Shown here: piece after piece, positions 40,613-53,100 of the stretch
How the letters are laid out: the number at the start of each line of letters is the position of its first letter
Position numbering within the stretch: the first letter of the stretch is position 1
Assembly: GCA_030411725.1 (NCBI GenBank)
Contig: MU839830.1
Location: forward strand, 1,550,001 to 1,614,000
DNA length: 64,000 nt
From: Echria macrotheca
Lineage: Eukaryota; Ascomycota; Sordariomycetes; Sordariales; Schizotheciaceae
Direction of reading: 5' to 3'
Translations under genes and position numbers: made by a program
Notes under the pieces: model-generated
Told to the model about the DNA's origin: nothing
The model's database searches: none
What the model saw: only the letters and a program-made list of their open reading frames with translations

Positions 40613-42999
40613 ATGTCGACAATACAGCAGTTGAAGAATTTTATCCGCCATGGTATGTTGATCCGTACACATTTCTTCCTCCCCCGCTGTGCACCTCCAC
40701 TTTGGCAGCCGCAACAGTGGTACTTGTGCCTGCCTCGTGCCACGACGACACAGGAGAGTCATCGGCGCGGACAGCAACTGACGGTGTCCTGCAGGAAAAC
40801 AAGCCCGGGTTGCCAACCTCGATGAGGCACCGCGCGCCAAACATGACAATTCTCCGCCACACCACACTGCGAAGAACAACATGGCGCCCGTAGCAGCCTC
40901 AGAGCCTGATTTCGGCCATTCGCCCAAGCAACCCAACCTCGCGGCCGTTCCCGAAGCCTACTCGACCGCCCCCGGCGATGCCCAGAACCGAGCAGCGCAG
41001 GCAGGTCATGCCGCCGCACACCGTGCCGAGGCCGACCAGACTGTTTCCAAGGCCAAGGGGAAGAGGGTGCCCGACGAGAACATTGCGAGGCTCGTCGCCG
41101 AGGAGAATGCGACTAAGAGCAAATTCCCGAGATATCCGGGTCTCGAGCGGTGGGAGCTTGTCGAGAAGATGGGCGACGGCGCCTTCAGCAACGTCTACCG
41201 CGCCAGGGACCTCGATGGGACTGCCGGCGAGGTGGCTATCAAGGTCGTCCGCAAGTTTGAGATGAATAACATGCAGGTACGTGTTACTTTTGCCGGGCCT
41301 GGCCTTGTTTCCTCTGTCGCCATCCCGGTTTCTTTGGTGGTCTTCTCTTCTTGCTTTGCTTTCCAAGTTCCTTTTACCAACTCTAGGGCTCGTTTCTTCT
41401 AGAGCAACAAACATCTTCATCCGGATTTCAAGCCAAAGGCTCCTAAGGCTGCAGAGGTGCGAGAATCTCTTTTCTTTCGTCCACATTCCCTTGACGACCG
41501 ACCCTATTGCCGTCCGTCCCCGATCTACTTTCCCCCTCGGAGCAAGTGCAGGACGAGGCGGACCACTCTGAGGCGGACCACCTTGTGACGGAGCGGTAGT
41601 GATTAACCATGTAACAGCGGGCAAACATCTTGAAGGAGGTGCAGATTATGCGCCAGGTGGACCATCCCAATATCATCAAGCTCATCGACTTTACCGAATC
41701 CCGGCAGTACTATTACATCATCCTAGAGCTGGCACCCGGAGGAGAGCTCTTCCATCAGATTGTGCGGTTGACCTACTTCAGCGAGGAGCTTTCCCGACAT
41801 GTCATCGTCCAAGTTGCAAAAGCGTTAGAGTATCTGCACGAGGAAAGAGGAATTATTCACCGGTTAGTTCCCCTTATGAGACAGGTCGCGGACGCGGACG
41901 CTTGCTAAAATGCGATAGCGACATCAAACCGGAGAACATTCTCTTCTACCCGATCCCATTTGTCCCGTCCAAGCACCCCAAACCCAAGCAGCCTGGTGAT
42001 GAAGACAAGGTGGACGAGGGTGAGTTCATCAAAGGCGCTGGCGCGGGCGGGATTGGTCAGGTCAAGATTGCGGATTTCGGTCTCTCCAAAATCGTCTGGG
42101 ATAACCAGACCATGACGCCGTGCGGCACTGTCGGGTATACGGCCCCTGAAATTGTCAAGGACGAACGGTACTCCAAATCGGTCGACATGTGGGCCCTGGG
42201 CTGTGTCTTGTACACGTTGCTCTGCGGCTTTCCCCCCTTCTACGACGAGAGCATCGAGGTCCTCACCGAAAAGGTAGCAAAGGGCCAGTTCACCTTCCTG
42301 TCCCCGTGGTGGGATGACATCAGCAAGTCAGCGCAGGATCTCATCTCACACCTGCTCTGCGTTGACCCGGAGAAGCGGTTCACTATTAAGGAATTCCTCG
42401 CGCACCCCTGGATTAGGGAGTCGGGGCCGACTCCAAGAGATGAGAGGAGGAATCTTACTTCTGATGGCGTGCTCCGTGCCTTCGACGCCTCCAAGATTGT
42501 TGACGGCGATAAGAGATACGACTTCCGGTCTCCGGGAGCCGTCAACCTGCGCGAGGTGTTCGATGTCGGCTATGCAGTACACCGCCAGGAAGAGGAGGCC
42601 AAGCGGCGGAAGCAGGTTGGAGCCAAGGCTGGGGTATCGCGCTTGGTAGACACGGTGGAAGAGGATGAAGACACAAGCATGGACGACTCTGACTCGGGAG
42701 CATATGCGCAGAGATCTGGGGCCCCACCTAATGGTTCAACACAGCAGCTCGAGCAAAGCATGCGGAACACGCAGATTAGGGACCAAGAGAATCGTGGTCG
42801 GGACAGAGAGAAGAAGCCGCACCCGCCACCGGCTGCTGTCGAGCCAAAGGGCTATGGTCAGCACTCGGCTGCTGTGACGGCTGCAGCTCGGCAGCAAGTC
42901 CGTGAGAGAAACCGACAGAAGGGAGCCTTTGAACTGAACCTGGATGGTGCGACGCTGCTCGGGCGGCGTGGAGCCAAGCCAGCCGCACGTGTTGCATAG
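40613..42999 (+). CDS. RCK2/Srk1-type CaMK-family serine/threonine kinase
   Basis: A 633-aa kinase, join(40613..40652,40795..41276,41403..41456,41618..41862,41919..42999). Exon 1 encodes MSTIQQLKNFIRHG, and the 54-nt third exon encodes SNKHLHPDFKPKAPKAAE; both match family features I remember from fungal RCK2-like kinases. The catalytic core shows MGDGAFSNVYRARD (residues 139-152), VAIKVVRK, a Glu in ILKEVQIMRQVDHPN, HRDIKPENI, KIADFGLSK, TPCGTVGYTAPEI, DMWALGCVLYTLL and HPWI. The long C-terminus carries acidic and Pro-rich stretches and RNRQKGAFELNLDGATLLGRR. Such kinases act downstream of Hog1-type stress MAP kinases in yeasts. Introns are 142, 126, 161 and 56 nt. The donor of intron 3 (GTGCGA) is unusual. 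Confidence 0.9.
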
Positions 43000-44636
43000 G
43001 ATGGACTCGGACGGCAAGGCGATGGACAGGTGGACATGGACAGGGCGGCGGGACCCAAGCCCCGTGCGCGGTCGTTTTGAGTGATCACCGGAGATTGGGT
43101 GAGATCTTGAGGGTTTATTTTTCTTGTTCCTTGTGTGGGGGGCCCGAACTTATGGTTCAGCGAACAGACGGGTCGCTGTTTTCTTCCGTTCAGCGCATTC
43201 ACAGTACAAGCTCGCATGGGAGGTGTTTGAGGTACATATGCTTAATTACAAGCCTTCTGTCTACTCTTTTCGATTCGCAGCGGTTTAGAGATTATGTGAA
43301 GGCAAGGAGGATGTCACCGCTGTGTTAGCCATCTGGAAGGACTCGCGGGGTTTGAACTCTCATGTGATGGGGTGAGTGAGACAAGTGAAGGGGTTGAGCC
43401 TCAAGGCTGAGTGGCTGAATGCAGGGAGATGGGACGTGACGTGACTCGAATCGGGATCGACATGGCGTAAACGGCGAACAGCTGCAGTGATGCCCTGTGA
43501 AAAGCAAACCAAGGGGTGGTGGGTAAGATGTTTCTTTTTTTTTCTCTCGATTTGTTGAGATCTTGTGTGCAATTCCTTTTTAATGTGCCATTGGTTCGTA
43601 CGTGCTAAATTTTTGAGTTCTCGAGTTGGTGTTATTGGATCAGATCTCGTTTGGGTTAGGGGAGAGTGAGACATGGCGTTTGCGGGGACTGGAGGCGATG
43701 GGATCAGTGTTGCGGGTATCATGGCAGTGAGGGCCGCCCACCTCATCCCCTGGGTGGTATCTGATGCGGTATACTATTGTATTTGTGAAGGTGAAGAGTG
43801 AGGAGTATCGTCTTGCAACTTGTAAGGTGTAAAGGGGGAGATGGTGCTTCCACTCTCATCAGGCTTACACTCTCATGCAATTCAGGTACTTGGAGCAGCA
43901 TCAATTCCTCGTAAGTTGAACAGATGTTTCTTGCCGTCTGGACTATACACAGACATTGACTGGGAAAGGAAACCACGATACGGTTCGTATATGCACCTGC
44001 ACTGACAGCGCCACCGGGCCGAGACACCGGGCCGTTTCCACCCTCCCTGCATACACACTGCCGTACCCAATGATGAGAAACCCCTGAGTCCCAAGCCGCC
44101 GGTTCTTGGGGCTCCGGACACCGGCTCTCAGCTGGGGAGATGGTAGCCGTGGCGGTGATCGCCGGTGGGCCAGTCCGTGTCTTGCATGCCTATGCTGTCT
44201 CGCTCCAGTCTGGCACATGCATCACACTCGGACATGTTTACCAGGTGCCGGATCGCGAAAAGCCAACAGTCCCACTGCTAGGAAATGCAAGAAACGTCCA
44301 CAGGAAGGCGACGAGTGAGTCAGTGGAAATTACGTCGTCCATGATCCTCCTCTCCTGTGTCTTCTTGGCGGTGAATAGGGGGACGGCAGTCCAACCTGTG
44401 ATGACGGGACATGAACAGGATATAGGTATATATAACCTCACCTCCAGTCTTCCCAACAACATCCTCACCAACCAGCAAGCAACCATCAGCCAGCAGTCGC
44501 TCACTACCCCTTCCACTCGCTCACTAATTCACTCATTCCACGCTCGTTCAGTCACTCGCTTCTTCAAGCAACCACCTTCATATTTTCAACCCACAAAACA
44601 CTCATTTGACTTCCATATCAACACCAAAAACAGAAA
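43000..44636. other. intergenic with TATA element
   Basis: No gene is supported. The 3' half is the promoter and CT/CA-rich leader of the Asn-Gly-repeat gene. Confidence 0.5.
44427..44435 (+). promoter_or_regulatory. TATA box
   Basis: TATATATAA lies 210 bp upstream of the ATG at 44637, followed by a long CA/CT-rich leader typical of strongly transcribed fungal genes. Confidence 0.45.
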
Positions 44637-45016
44637 ATGTCTCTCATCCCCCGCGCCCCCGTCTCCTCCCTCTCGGTCCTCCAGGCCCCCGGCTCCGGCC
44701 TCTGCCGCGTCGACATCTCGGTGCTCTACTCGGGCTGCTCGACGGTCCAGGTCGGCATTGGAGCGGGCAACCCCGGTGTGAGCGTCCAGCCCGAGTACAT
44801 CGTCGTGACGCCCACTGTTGTAAGTTCTCTCTCTCTCTGGTTGGGGGCCATTTCACAGTTAGGAACAAGGTTGGATTGTTATGGTCTGATCTGATCTGAC
44901 TTTCTGAGGGCGAGGAGCATGGTGATGGATATCCCGGGAAGAGTTGCGCTGACAAGCATCAGGGGGGTGGTAATGGTAATGGCAATGGAAACGGCAATGG
45001 AGGCGGAAACGGCAAT

Positions 45017-45064
<48 letters not shown>

Positions 45065-45517
45065 AGCACCCCCGACATCGAAGTCTGCATCCCCGGCGTC
45101 CTCGACATAACCGTCGACCTCTCGCCCACCACGACCAACAGCCTCCTCGACATCAACGTCTGCCTACTAAGCCGCTACTGCAACACGGCCGGCTCGTCAG
45201 CGACCCAGCCCTTCCGGACCTGCAACGTCGACCTCTCCACCCTCCCGACCAACGGAAACGGGAACGGAAACGGAAACGGCGGCACCACCACCGGCACCAC
45301 CACGGCCCCGAACCTGTCGACCTGCGCCCAGCGCTGCACCGCCGCGGCGATCCAGGCCATCGCCGACCTCGGCGTCGTCACGGACTGTCTGGGCGTTACC
45401 TTTGACAGCGGCCTGCAGGTTGATAACTGTCTTTACCTCCTTGGTCGCGAGGCGGTCGACTTGTCTGCTGTGGTTGGTCGGCCTGGTACGCAGAGCTTGA
45501 TTTCGATCGATCTGTAA
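44637..45517 (+). CDS. Asn-Gly-repeat protein of unknown function
   Basis: A 245-aa protein, join(44637..44819,44963..45517). The donor is GTAAGT and the acceptor ATCAG, with a 143-nt intron. Exon 1 encodes SLIPRAPVSSLSVLQAP and CRVDISVLYSGCSTVQVG. Exon 2 opens with a low-complexity (Asn-Gly)n tract, then a Cys-containing region (DIEVCIPGVLDITVDLSP, LDINVCLLSRYCNTAG), a second short Asn-Gly tract, a Thr/Gly linker and a final CAQRCTAAAIQAIADLG and CLYLLGREAVD. There is no signal peptide. Eight or more Cys and the modular layout suggest a structural or surface-associated protein, but I do not recognise the family. The tract is a run of GGCAAC hexamers and may vary in length between strains. 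Confidence 0.65.
44969..45064 (+). repeat. GGCAAC/GGTAAT hexamer tract (Asn-Gly codons)
   Basis: A near-perfect hexanucleotide repeat in frame, with older GGTAAT/GGAAAC variants at the 5' end and pure GGCAAC units at the 3' end. Confidence 0.85.
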
Positions 45518-46269
45518 GGGGGTTTTGTCATGGCCTCCCAGTGGTTCGCGATCCTGCCTACTCCACACATACGAGCTTTCTGGGTGCCGTACCTCTTCGA
45601 TCTGTTGGTTGCATGTGGGAATTGGACTTAGGGGGTTCGGTTGGGGGGAACTTTGTCAGGGGGCCGAAAAACTAGGGGACGAGCAGTGGTTTGAGTTCTG
45701 ATTGGCTGTTTTTCTTTCTTTCGTCTGTTAGAAGTTGAGGAGACATAATAAGGGGCAAGGGGTTGTTTAACTTGTGTTCACCTTCACTCATTTATTTTAG
45801 AGATCTTATTCTATAAGGATTAAATGTCCAAATCAATTCATATTGTTTCGTGCTCATCGAGACTCATCTTATTAGTGGACCAGTCATATTCCGGATGCTA
45901 AAGAGAATGCCGCAAATCCAACGGCGCAACTCCGCCTTTGGTCTCAACTCCTTAAATACACTACTTACTAACCGCCTGCGAGGTACCTATACCTTAGGTA
46001 GTGTCCCACGTTCAGAGGAGCCAGCTGCGTTTAGAACTCCTAGGTGAACGACAAGATCATTGGGCTGTTCGCACTCCTGGTAAATCCCAAAGGATTATGG
46101 GATTCAAAGTGCGGCTCGGAGGGCCCACAACCGAGGGAGATGTCTGACAAAATCACGCGTATTAGGGTATCCTGCGAAAGCATATATCGTGGCTTTGGTC
46201 GCCGTGGTTCGGTTCATCTGACACAGGAGCTGACCTGACCAACTATTGAACCGCCGCGTCAAAGACAAA
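45518..46269. other. intergenic, nothing seen
   Basis: The 3' flank of the Asn-Gly protein and the promoter of the O-methyltransferase. Nothing is recognised. Confidence 0.5.
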
Positions 46270-47520
46270 ATGTCGAGAATTGTAGAACTCGCCGAGCTCA
46301 TTCAAGCCAACAACAAGATTTTGGATGACCATCTCCGCGCAAATGGCGTGCCTTCGCCCTCCTTCAACGATACATGCCCTCCAGCACTCGACTTGCCCCC
46401 CGATATAGCCGCCGCTCGGCAGACTGCTATCGCCGCGACCGACGAGCTCCTGGATCTGCTCCTGGGCCCGATCGACAAGATGTTTCTCGAGTTCATCAAA
46501 ATAACTTGCCTTGACAGCATGCGGGCGGCATCCAAATTCGGACTCGCCAAGTCGTTCCCGGCCGGCACCACAACGACCTTTGCCCGTCTCGCCGAGGCTT
46601 CCGGTCTCCCCGAGGATGCCACACGTCGGCTGGTCCGCCACGCTGTAGCACACCGTGTATTCCAGGAGCCCTCCAAAGGGGTCATCGCACACACGGCCCT
46701 CTCAAACGCCATTGCTACCGTCCCGCACATGGACGCTACCCTCAACGCCTGGGGAGAGTCAATAGGATTGGCAACGCCACGGATGCTCGACGCCCTCGAC
46801 AAATGGCCCAAGTCTGAGGAGCCAAGAGACGCGGCCTATACCCTGGCTTCCGGATCGAACCTCACTTTCTGGGAATACTTGGCCGAGCACCCCGAAAAGA
46901 CAAAGGACTTCGCGGACGCCATGACATTCCTGTCGCGCGGTGTCGGCGCCCAAAAGGAGTGGCTTCTCGACTACTACCCCTGGGCCTCGCGCACTGCACC
47001 CGGAGGCACTGTTGTGGACGTGGGCGGTTCGCAGGGCGGTATAGCCCTCGCATTGGCCGAGCGACTTCCCGGCGTCAAGTTTGTCGTGCAGGATACGCCC
47101 CAGGTGGTCGGCGGCGCGCCGAAGAACGCCAACGACAGGGTGTCTTTTCAAGCCCATGACTTTTTTACGGAGCAGCCCGTCTACGGGGCCGACATTTATC
47201 TCCTGCGCCAGATTCTGCACAACTGGAGTGATAAATACTGCCGCAAGATCCTCGGTGCGCTCATTCCAGCTCTTAAGCCGGGAGCCAAGGTGGTGATCAA
47301 TGACCATGTTCTTCCCGAGCCTGGTGTCTTGAGTCTGTTTGAGGAGCGGGCGGCTCGGCAGCACGACATGAGGATGTGGCCCCTCTTCAACGGGAAGGAG
47401 AGGGATGAGGATGACTGGAGAGCGGTGTTGGCGTCGACGGATTCGCGGTTCAAGATCACCGAGATTATCCGAACAAAGGGATCTGAACTGCAGATTATCG
47501 AGGTGACCTGGGAGGGCTGA
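46270..47520 (+). CDS. SAM-dependent O-methyltransferase
   Basis: A 416-aa intron-free fungal O-methyltransferase of the plant-COMT-like family. The ATG at 46270 (MSRIVELAELIQANN) is used; the frame is open 24 nt further upstream but without ATG. An N-terminal winged-helix dimerisation part (FGLAKSFPAGTTTTFARLAE) precedes the Rossmann domain: VVDVGGSQGGIALALAERLP is the SAM loop, FVVQDTPQVV follows, and YLLRQILHNWSDKYC carries the catalytic His. LKPGAKVVINDHVLPEPG and MRMWPLFNGKERDEDDW complete it. Such enzymes methylate phenolic hydroxyls in secondary metabolism. A vanadium-haloperoxidase-like gene lies next downstream, but no polyketide or peptide synthase is in the window. Confidence 0.92.
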   Translation: MSRIVELAELIQANNKILDDHLRANGVPSPSFNDTCPPALDLPPDIAAARQTAIAATDELLDLLLGPIDKMFLEFIKITCLDSMRAASKFGLAKSFPAGTTTTFARLAEASGLPEDATRRLVRHAVAHRVFQEPSKGVIAHTALSNAIATVPHMDATLNAWGESIGLATPRMLDALDKWPKSEEPRDAAYTLASGSNLTFWEYLAEHPEKTKDFADAMTFLSRGVGAQKEWLLDYYPWASRTAPGGTVVDVGGSQGGIALALAERLPGVKFVVQDTPQVVGGAPKNANDRVSFQAHDFFTEQPVYGADIYLLRQILHNWSDKYCRKILGALIPALKPGAKVVINDHVLPEPGVLSLFEERAARQHDMRMWPLFNGKERDEDDWRAVLASTDSRFKITEIIRTKGSELQIIEVTWEG

Positions 47521-48431
47521 GTCCGGATGGGTCAAGTACCAGGTTTCCGAAGATTAGAACGCTGGTTGAACCACTTCAAGATTCTCATCGCGCGCAGTGT
47601 GACCCATGGGCAGGGCTTGCTAGGCCCATCGTTTGCTCTGAACCATGTCCTGCCGCCGAGTTCTAAGCTTCGACATTGAGGCTCGGCTTTGAGATACGCG
47701 CTAGATCCCTGCGGCGACTGGGGTTGAGGGAGTCCCCCGTTCTCTTACGCTTGGAAGGTGTTTCTGGCACTAGGTCCCTCTTCCAGGTGCCGAAACGGGT
47801 CATCGGTTCGTCTGTGCTGCATGGTGAGCTCGGGGGTTGGGCGGGCTTCCCAGAAGCGATGGAAGCAAGTTGTCTTCAACCCATTGCGAGTCTGGGAGGC
47901 CGAGAAGGTCGTCGAGGGCTGTATTCCCGTCCTTTTCGGGCTTTGGCAGAATCAGTCGAGATGTTGTGTTGCCTCTACCGACAGATGGCTGGGTGTTCGT
48001 AATCCGCTAGAGAATGACGACGAGGCTTATCGGCGAGCTGATTCAGCTGAATCCGACAGGTGACGGCTCGGTGAGATTCCGAGACACTGGCAGAAAAAGC
48101 AAAGAAACGCCACAGATTGCGCAAGATGGTGGGGTTCACAGTTCACCAGCTGCCAGGCACGGCAACAGCAGCACGTGGGGCGGGGTAGTTCACGATTCTG
48201 CGATTGCAAACCAAAGACGGCTGCTTCCCCGCCTCCTCCCGGCTGGGCTCATTGATGTTGCAGCTGACGCCATTTACACTCGGCGCCGGGATTCGTCTAT
48301 ATAACATGATCCGATGGCTCACGCTCTTTACCCGAGAGTAACCCTTTGGCGCGTACGGGTTCCTGCGTCTGGGCTGTCTCCGGCTTCACTGACTTTTTCC
48401 TCCTGAGCTGGTTCCGTTCCTCAACACCAAC
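47521..48431. other. intergenic with TATA element
   Basis: It contains TATATAA at 48298-48304, 128 bp upstream of the next ATG. Nothing else is seen. Confidence 0.45.
48298..48304 (+). promoter_or_regulatory. TATA box of the haloperoxidase-like gene
   Basis: TATATAA lies 128 bp upstream of the ATG at 48432. Confidence 0.45.
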
Positions 48432-49840
48432 ATGCGTCTCTCACAGTTGGTGTGCCTTGCCATTGGGGCAGCCACGGCAAATGCCGCTTACTCTGGGGAC
48501 ATTGTTCAGTACTGGTGAGTGCTCCTCCAGAGTTCGGACCGAGAAACCCAACTTAACTAAAGAACTTCCCAGGGTTGAGCAAGCTTCGCTGCTGCAAAAC
48601 GGGACCATTATCGGCGGCCTGCAGTCGCCGCCATGGGCATGGGCTAACGCAGCCGTAACAGGCGCCATCCTTGAAGCCGCTGTCAAATCCAAGAAGGGCA
48701 GCCTTGCCTACCAGCAGCTGGCCGTCTCTCATGCCGCACACAACATCCTGAACTGGGCCTTTCACGCGACCCGAAACTACAATGCTGTGGACGCGGCGCT
48801 GAGATCTATTCTGCCATCCATTGGACTCGCCGCGAACACCACCGAAGGGAAAGAGGCCACGGCAATTGGTCGAAAGGCGGCTGCAAAAGTCGCTGAGGCT
48901 CGCGCCGACGACGGGCTCAACGACTTTGTTGATTTTGTCTATGGGCCAAAGAACCCAACAGTCTATCAGCAGTCGCCAGGAGCGAATCCTTACCCTGACA
49001 CGCCGCAGGCGCGGTTCGTGAAGCCCTTCGCTGGGCTGGGCAACATTACGCGGTTCCGAGCGCCGCCCCCGCCCAAGCTTACCGACAAGGCATACGAGGA
49101 TTCCGTAGTGGAAGTGAAAGCTATTGGCTCCCTGAACTCCACCACTAGGAGCGCATACGATACCGATACGGCCTACATCTGGCGAGAATCATCCATTAGG
49201 TGAGCCCCTATTTCAATTCAAGGCTTGAACGAGGCGTTGACAAAGACAGTGTGTGGAACCGGATCGCCCACTCCGTCGTTGGGAGCTCTCTTGCGACCAA
49301 AGTGGCAGACTCGGCCAAGTTTTATGCGCAGCTCAACTACGCCCTCGCCAACGCCGCCATCGCGGCCTGGGACACCAAGTTTTTCTACGTCTCATGGCGC
49401 CCCGTGACAGCCATCCAACGCACCGACATTTGGCTGCCGAGCCATCTCAACGTCTCCGACCCGAGCTGGACACCCCTTCTGCGGCCGACGCCCAGCCATC
49501 CCGACTACGTTTCAACGCACTCGACCTTTGGCGGAGCCGCATCGGCCGTCATCCGGGCGTGGAACGGCGGAGACAAGGTCCAAGCCACCTTCAGTAGCAA
49601 TGTCACTCTTGACAACCGGGGTGTGCTTACCCGGACATATACCAGCCTTGAGGAGGCGGCCAAGGAAAACGCAAGGAGTCGCGTTTTTGGCGGTGTGAGT
49701 GGTTTGTTTACTGATTCAGGGGCTACGCTAACGCATGCTAGATCCACTTTACTTTTGCTGGAGCCGCCGGGATCGCCCTTGGCGATGCTGTTGCCTTGGC
49801 GACTTTGAAGGAGTTTGATGACCACTGGGATGAGTTTTAG
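48432..49840 (+). CDS. vanadium-haloperoxidase-like (PAP2 superfamily) secreted protein
   Basis: A 417-aa protein, join(48432..48514,48573..49199,49250..49694,49742..49840). Introns are 58, 50 and 47 nt with GTGAGT-like donors. The signal peptide is MRLSQLVCLAIGAATANA. PAP2/VHPO landmarks sit in the second half: KFFYVSWRP (the KxxxxxxRP motif), HPDYVSTHSTFGGAAS (with the SxH-type motif), and ARSRVFGG joined by the last intron to IHFTFAGAAG (SRxxxGxH). These are the phosphate/vanadate ligands. The N-terminal half (SHAAHNILNWAFHATRNYNAV) is helical, as in fungal members. It may act as a haloperoxidase or as an acid phosphatase; the sequence alone does not decide. It lies beside an O-methyltransferase and an ABC transporter. 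Confidence 0.85.
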
Positions 49841-50197
49841 TATGCCTACGGATGTATCCCGGATTGAGATTGGGTTCTGCAAGGCTTATAATCTCTAATC
49901 GCATCTATAATACCCTAATTGAATATATGCCGTCCGCTCACGTGCAGAGAGTTGTTTCTATGCCATCTGGTTTGCCCATTTTGAAACTAACGACGATCTC
50001 CTTACCTAACGGTGATTCTTTTTTTTCCCTCCGCAATTTTTGGTTCTCGTTCTATACTTGTGTCAACCAATTCCACCAGTACATGGCTTCTTTGTAAAAC
50101 GCAGGGGTTGAGACGATTCCCGGTCACATCGTTTGTCGAGGATGTCAAAGGGGAAATGACGAGAGTTGGCAACTACACGCATACCGCCGTAGGCAAC
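49841..50197. other. intergenic, nothing seen
   Basis: A convergent 3' flank between the haloperoxidase-like gene and the ABC transporter, A/T-rich. Confidence 0.5.
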
Positions 50198-53100
50198 TCA
50201 AATATCGCGCGGCCTAACCGACCGAAAAAGATCCACACTCTTCAAGGTATCATCGGGCGTATCAAACGAGACAATCCTCCCTTCCTCCAGCACGAGCACC
50301 CGGTCGTACTCCAAGGCGGTCTCGAGCCGATGAAGCACCGAGATGAGCGTTCTCCCTCGAAATTTCTCGGCCAGCAGATCCATGATTTTCCGCTCGGTAG
50401 CCACGTCGAGACTTAACCCTAATTAGCAAGGGCCCCGTGTAAGACCGGATGGATACCAAGTATCAACTCACCTGCTAGTAGCTTCGTCAAACAAAACCAC
50501 GCCCCCGTGTGCCCCCTGAGCTCGCAAAATAGTTCTCGCAAGCGTGAACAGCTGCGCCTCGCCCACGGAGAAGCTCATATCCGCTAACTGCCCATCGATA
50601 CCCCCGCCAGCGGAGACGTTCTCGAGAACAGCGCACTCCCGCAGGACATCCTCGATGGCTTGCTCGGAATGGCAGCCCTCGGGATCAAGAGCCGCGCGCG
50701 CGGAACCGGTATGCGGCATGCCGTCTTGGGATATCACAAAGTATTTTGACCGCAGGAAGTCTTTGGGCAGTGTGGAGGTTTCGATGCCGTCGAGGCGGAT
50801 GGATCCGCTGTGTGTATCGACCAGTCCGAGCAGCACAAGGAGCAGTGTCGATTTGCCCGACCCGCTGGGGCCACATACTGCGATTCTCTCACCCGGTTGA
50901 ATGGTAAAAGAGACATCCCTAAGACTCCAGTTTGTCTTCTCACCCTTTTTGTCACCATCCTCGAGGTTTTGATAAGTCGCCCAGACACCATCCAAGCTCA
51001 ACTCGCCCTGGCTCGGCCAGTCAGGGGGAAGTGGTGGTTTCTCGGCAATATCCCTCTCGGGTGGAACACCGCCCTCGAACGCTCTGATCCTCGCAATCGC
51101 GCCGAGCGACGTCTCGAGCGCCGTCCAACTGGTCAGCAAGTTGGCCAGGCTCTCACCCAGCATGGCAAGGTTGAGCATCGCCACGCCGATCGCGCCGGCT
51201 CCTGTGCTGGAAGAAGACACCGCCACGGCCGTGACCACGACCCCCAGCCCTGCCACGACGAGGTTGACGACTAACGAGAGCCAATTCTGCACCGTCCCGA
51301 GGAGATATAACGGGTCTGTTGCGCGATCGAGGCGCGATTGGAAGATATCAGTCATGAGTCTTGACCAGCCGTGTGCCCGAACGGTGTGTACTCCGGTGTA
51401 GGTCTCGGTTATGCGCGTGTGGAGTTCACCCTTTGCATCGAGGTCGAGCTGGCGGAGACGCTTAGATGTGCGTAGATAGACGTGTTGGAGGGCCCAGACA
51501 ATGATGGCGAGGACGGGCAGGACGGCGAGGACGGGGAGGGCGGCCGTGGCGATGAGGATGGTCTGCACCAGGGTCAGGAGGGCGATTGAGGCTGCGTTTA
51601 GTAAGTCGAGGGGCAGTTTGAGGTCGACGAGCATCAGGTCCTGGTTGAAGCGATTGAGGATGTTGCCGGTGTCGATTGTGCTGATGAAGATCCATCGCGC
51701 GGTGAGGACGGTGCGCAGGAGGGTCATATGTAGGTTGATGCCGGATTTGGGTGCGATCTTGAGGAGAAGGTGCCTATTAATTGCTAATTTTTAGTCCACG
51801 TTTTTTTCCACTTGTGGGGAGAAAAGGGGTGGCAACGGACCCAATGCCGATGAGAATGGTCACCAGCGCCAGGACGGACCAGCAGGCATATAGGCCGATC
51901 CAATATCCGACAGGCTTGGTAGGGCTTGGGAGGGAAGAATCCTCTGTCCACCAGCGAGTCCAGACATCTGTTCTCAGTTAGCATTATCCGACAAATTTTG
52001 AGAACTGGAAAGTGCTCACCTGGAAACCTGTACATGAACGCGAACGCCACGAGGTTGGCCACCAAGATGGCTGTGTGAAAATTGCCGATGGCCTGGAAGT
52101 AGACCCGATACACCTCTCGATCGCTGATCGAGGAAGGGTCCGCATGGTCGACTTCTTGGTTTACCGATTCACCGATGCTTTTCTCGGGTTCGGATTCCGC
52201 CCGATCCTGTTCGGCAACATGATCGGCATCCTGGGTAGCTTGTGTTTGTGACGGGAATTGGTACGGCATGAGTGTGCCCTCGTCGAGTCGTAGGGCGGTA
52301 TCGGCGTACTTAGCGGTGAGCCCTGTTTCCTGCTTAGCGTCCAAGAAGGAATCTAGAAAACAATAGGGAATATCCCACCGTCCTGTACAACCTGGATAAC
52401 TGTGATTCCTAGCTCAACTGCCAGCCCGGCCGACCCAAAGAGCCGGTCCAATATCCGCCTCTTTGTCGGCCTGTCGACAGCCGACAAAGCGTCATCGAGT
52501 ATCAAGATCGACGGCCGGCAGGCGACGGCTCGAGCAAGTGCCTGCTCCGGTCAGTCACCCTTCAGACACGCAGATACCGGGAAAGTATGTAACTGACTAG
52601 CCGTTGCTTCTCTCCGCCGCTGAGCCTGGCTCCTCCGCTCCCGACTGTGCTTCCCTGCCCACTCCCATTAATAACCCCGCGGACTGCACAAGCATCAATA
52701 ACTTCATCCTTCCAGACAGGGTCATCAGAGACACCGCCCCTGAAGATGTTGTCCTTCGCGCTCAGGTTCTCGATCCATGCGTTTTGCGCGCAGTAGCCGA
52801 TGGACAAGTCTCCGGGAATATCGACGGAGCCACTTTTTGGAGTAATTTCACCGAGTATAGCCATCAAGAGCAACGACTTCCCGGACCCCGGGGGACCGGT
52901 GATGGCAACGTGTTTACCCCTGGGAATAACCAAGTGGAGGTTCTTGATGAGCGGTTGCTGATCCTCCCAGCCTATATCGGCGTCCTTTATCACAACCGCC
53001 GGTACATCTGTTTCATTGCTTCCATCATGTTTTGCCGAATGTTTTCCTGTCTCTCGTCTCGTAGTCTCCTCCTTCTGCAGAAACTCTCCCACCCGATGTG

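Noticed and set aside
43360..44027. Minus-strand frames between the kinase and the Asn-Gly protein
   Set aside because: Short, overlapping and without any domain signal.
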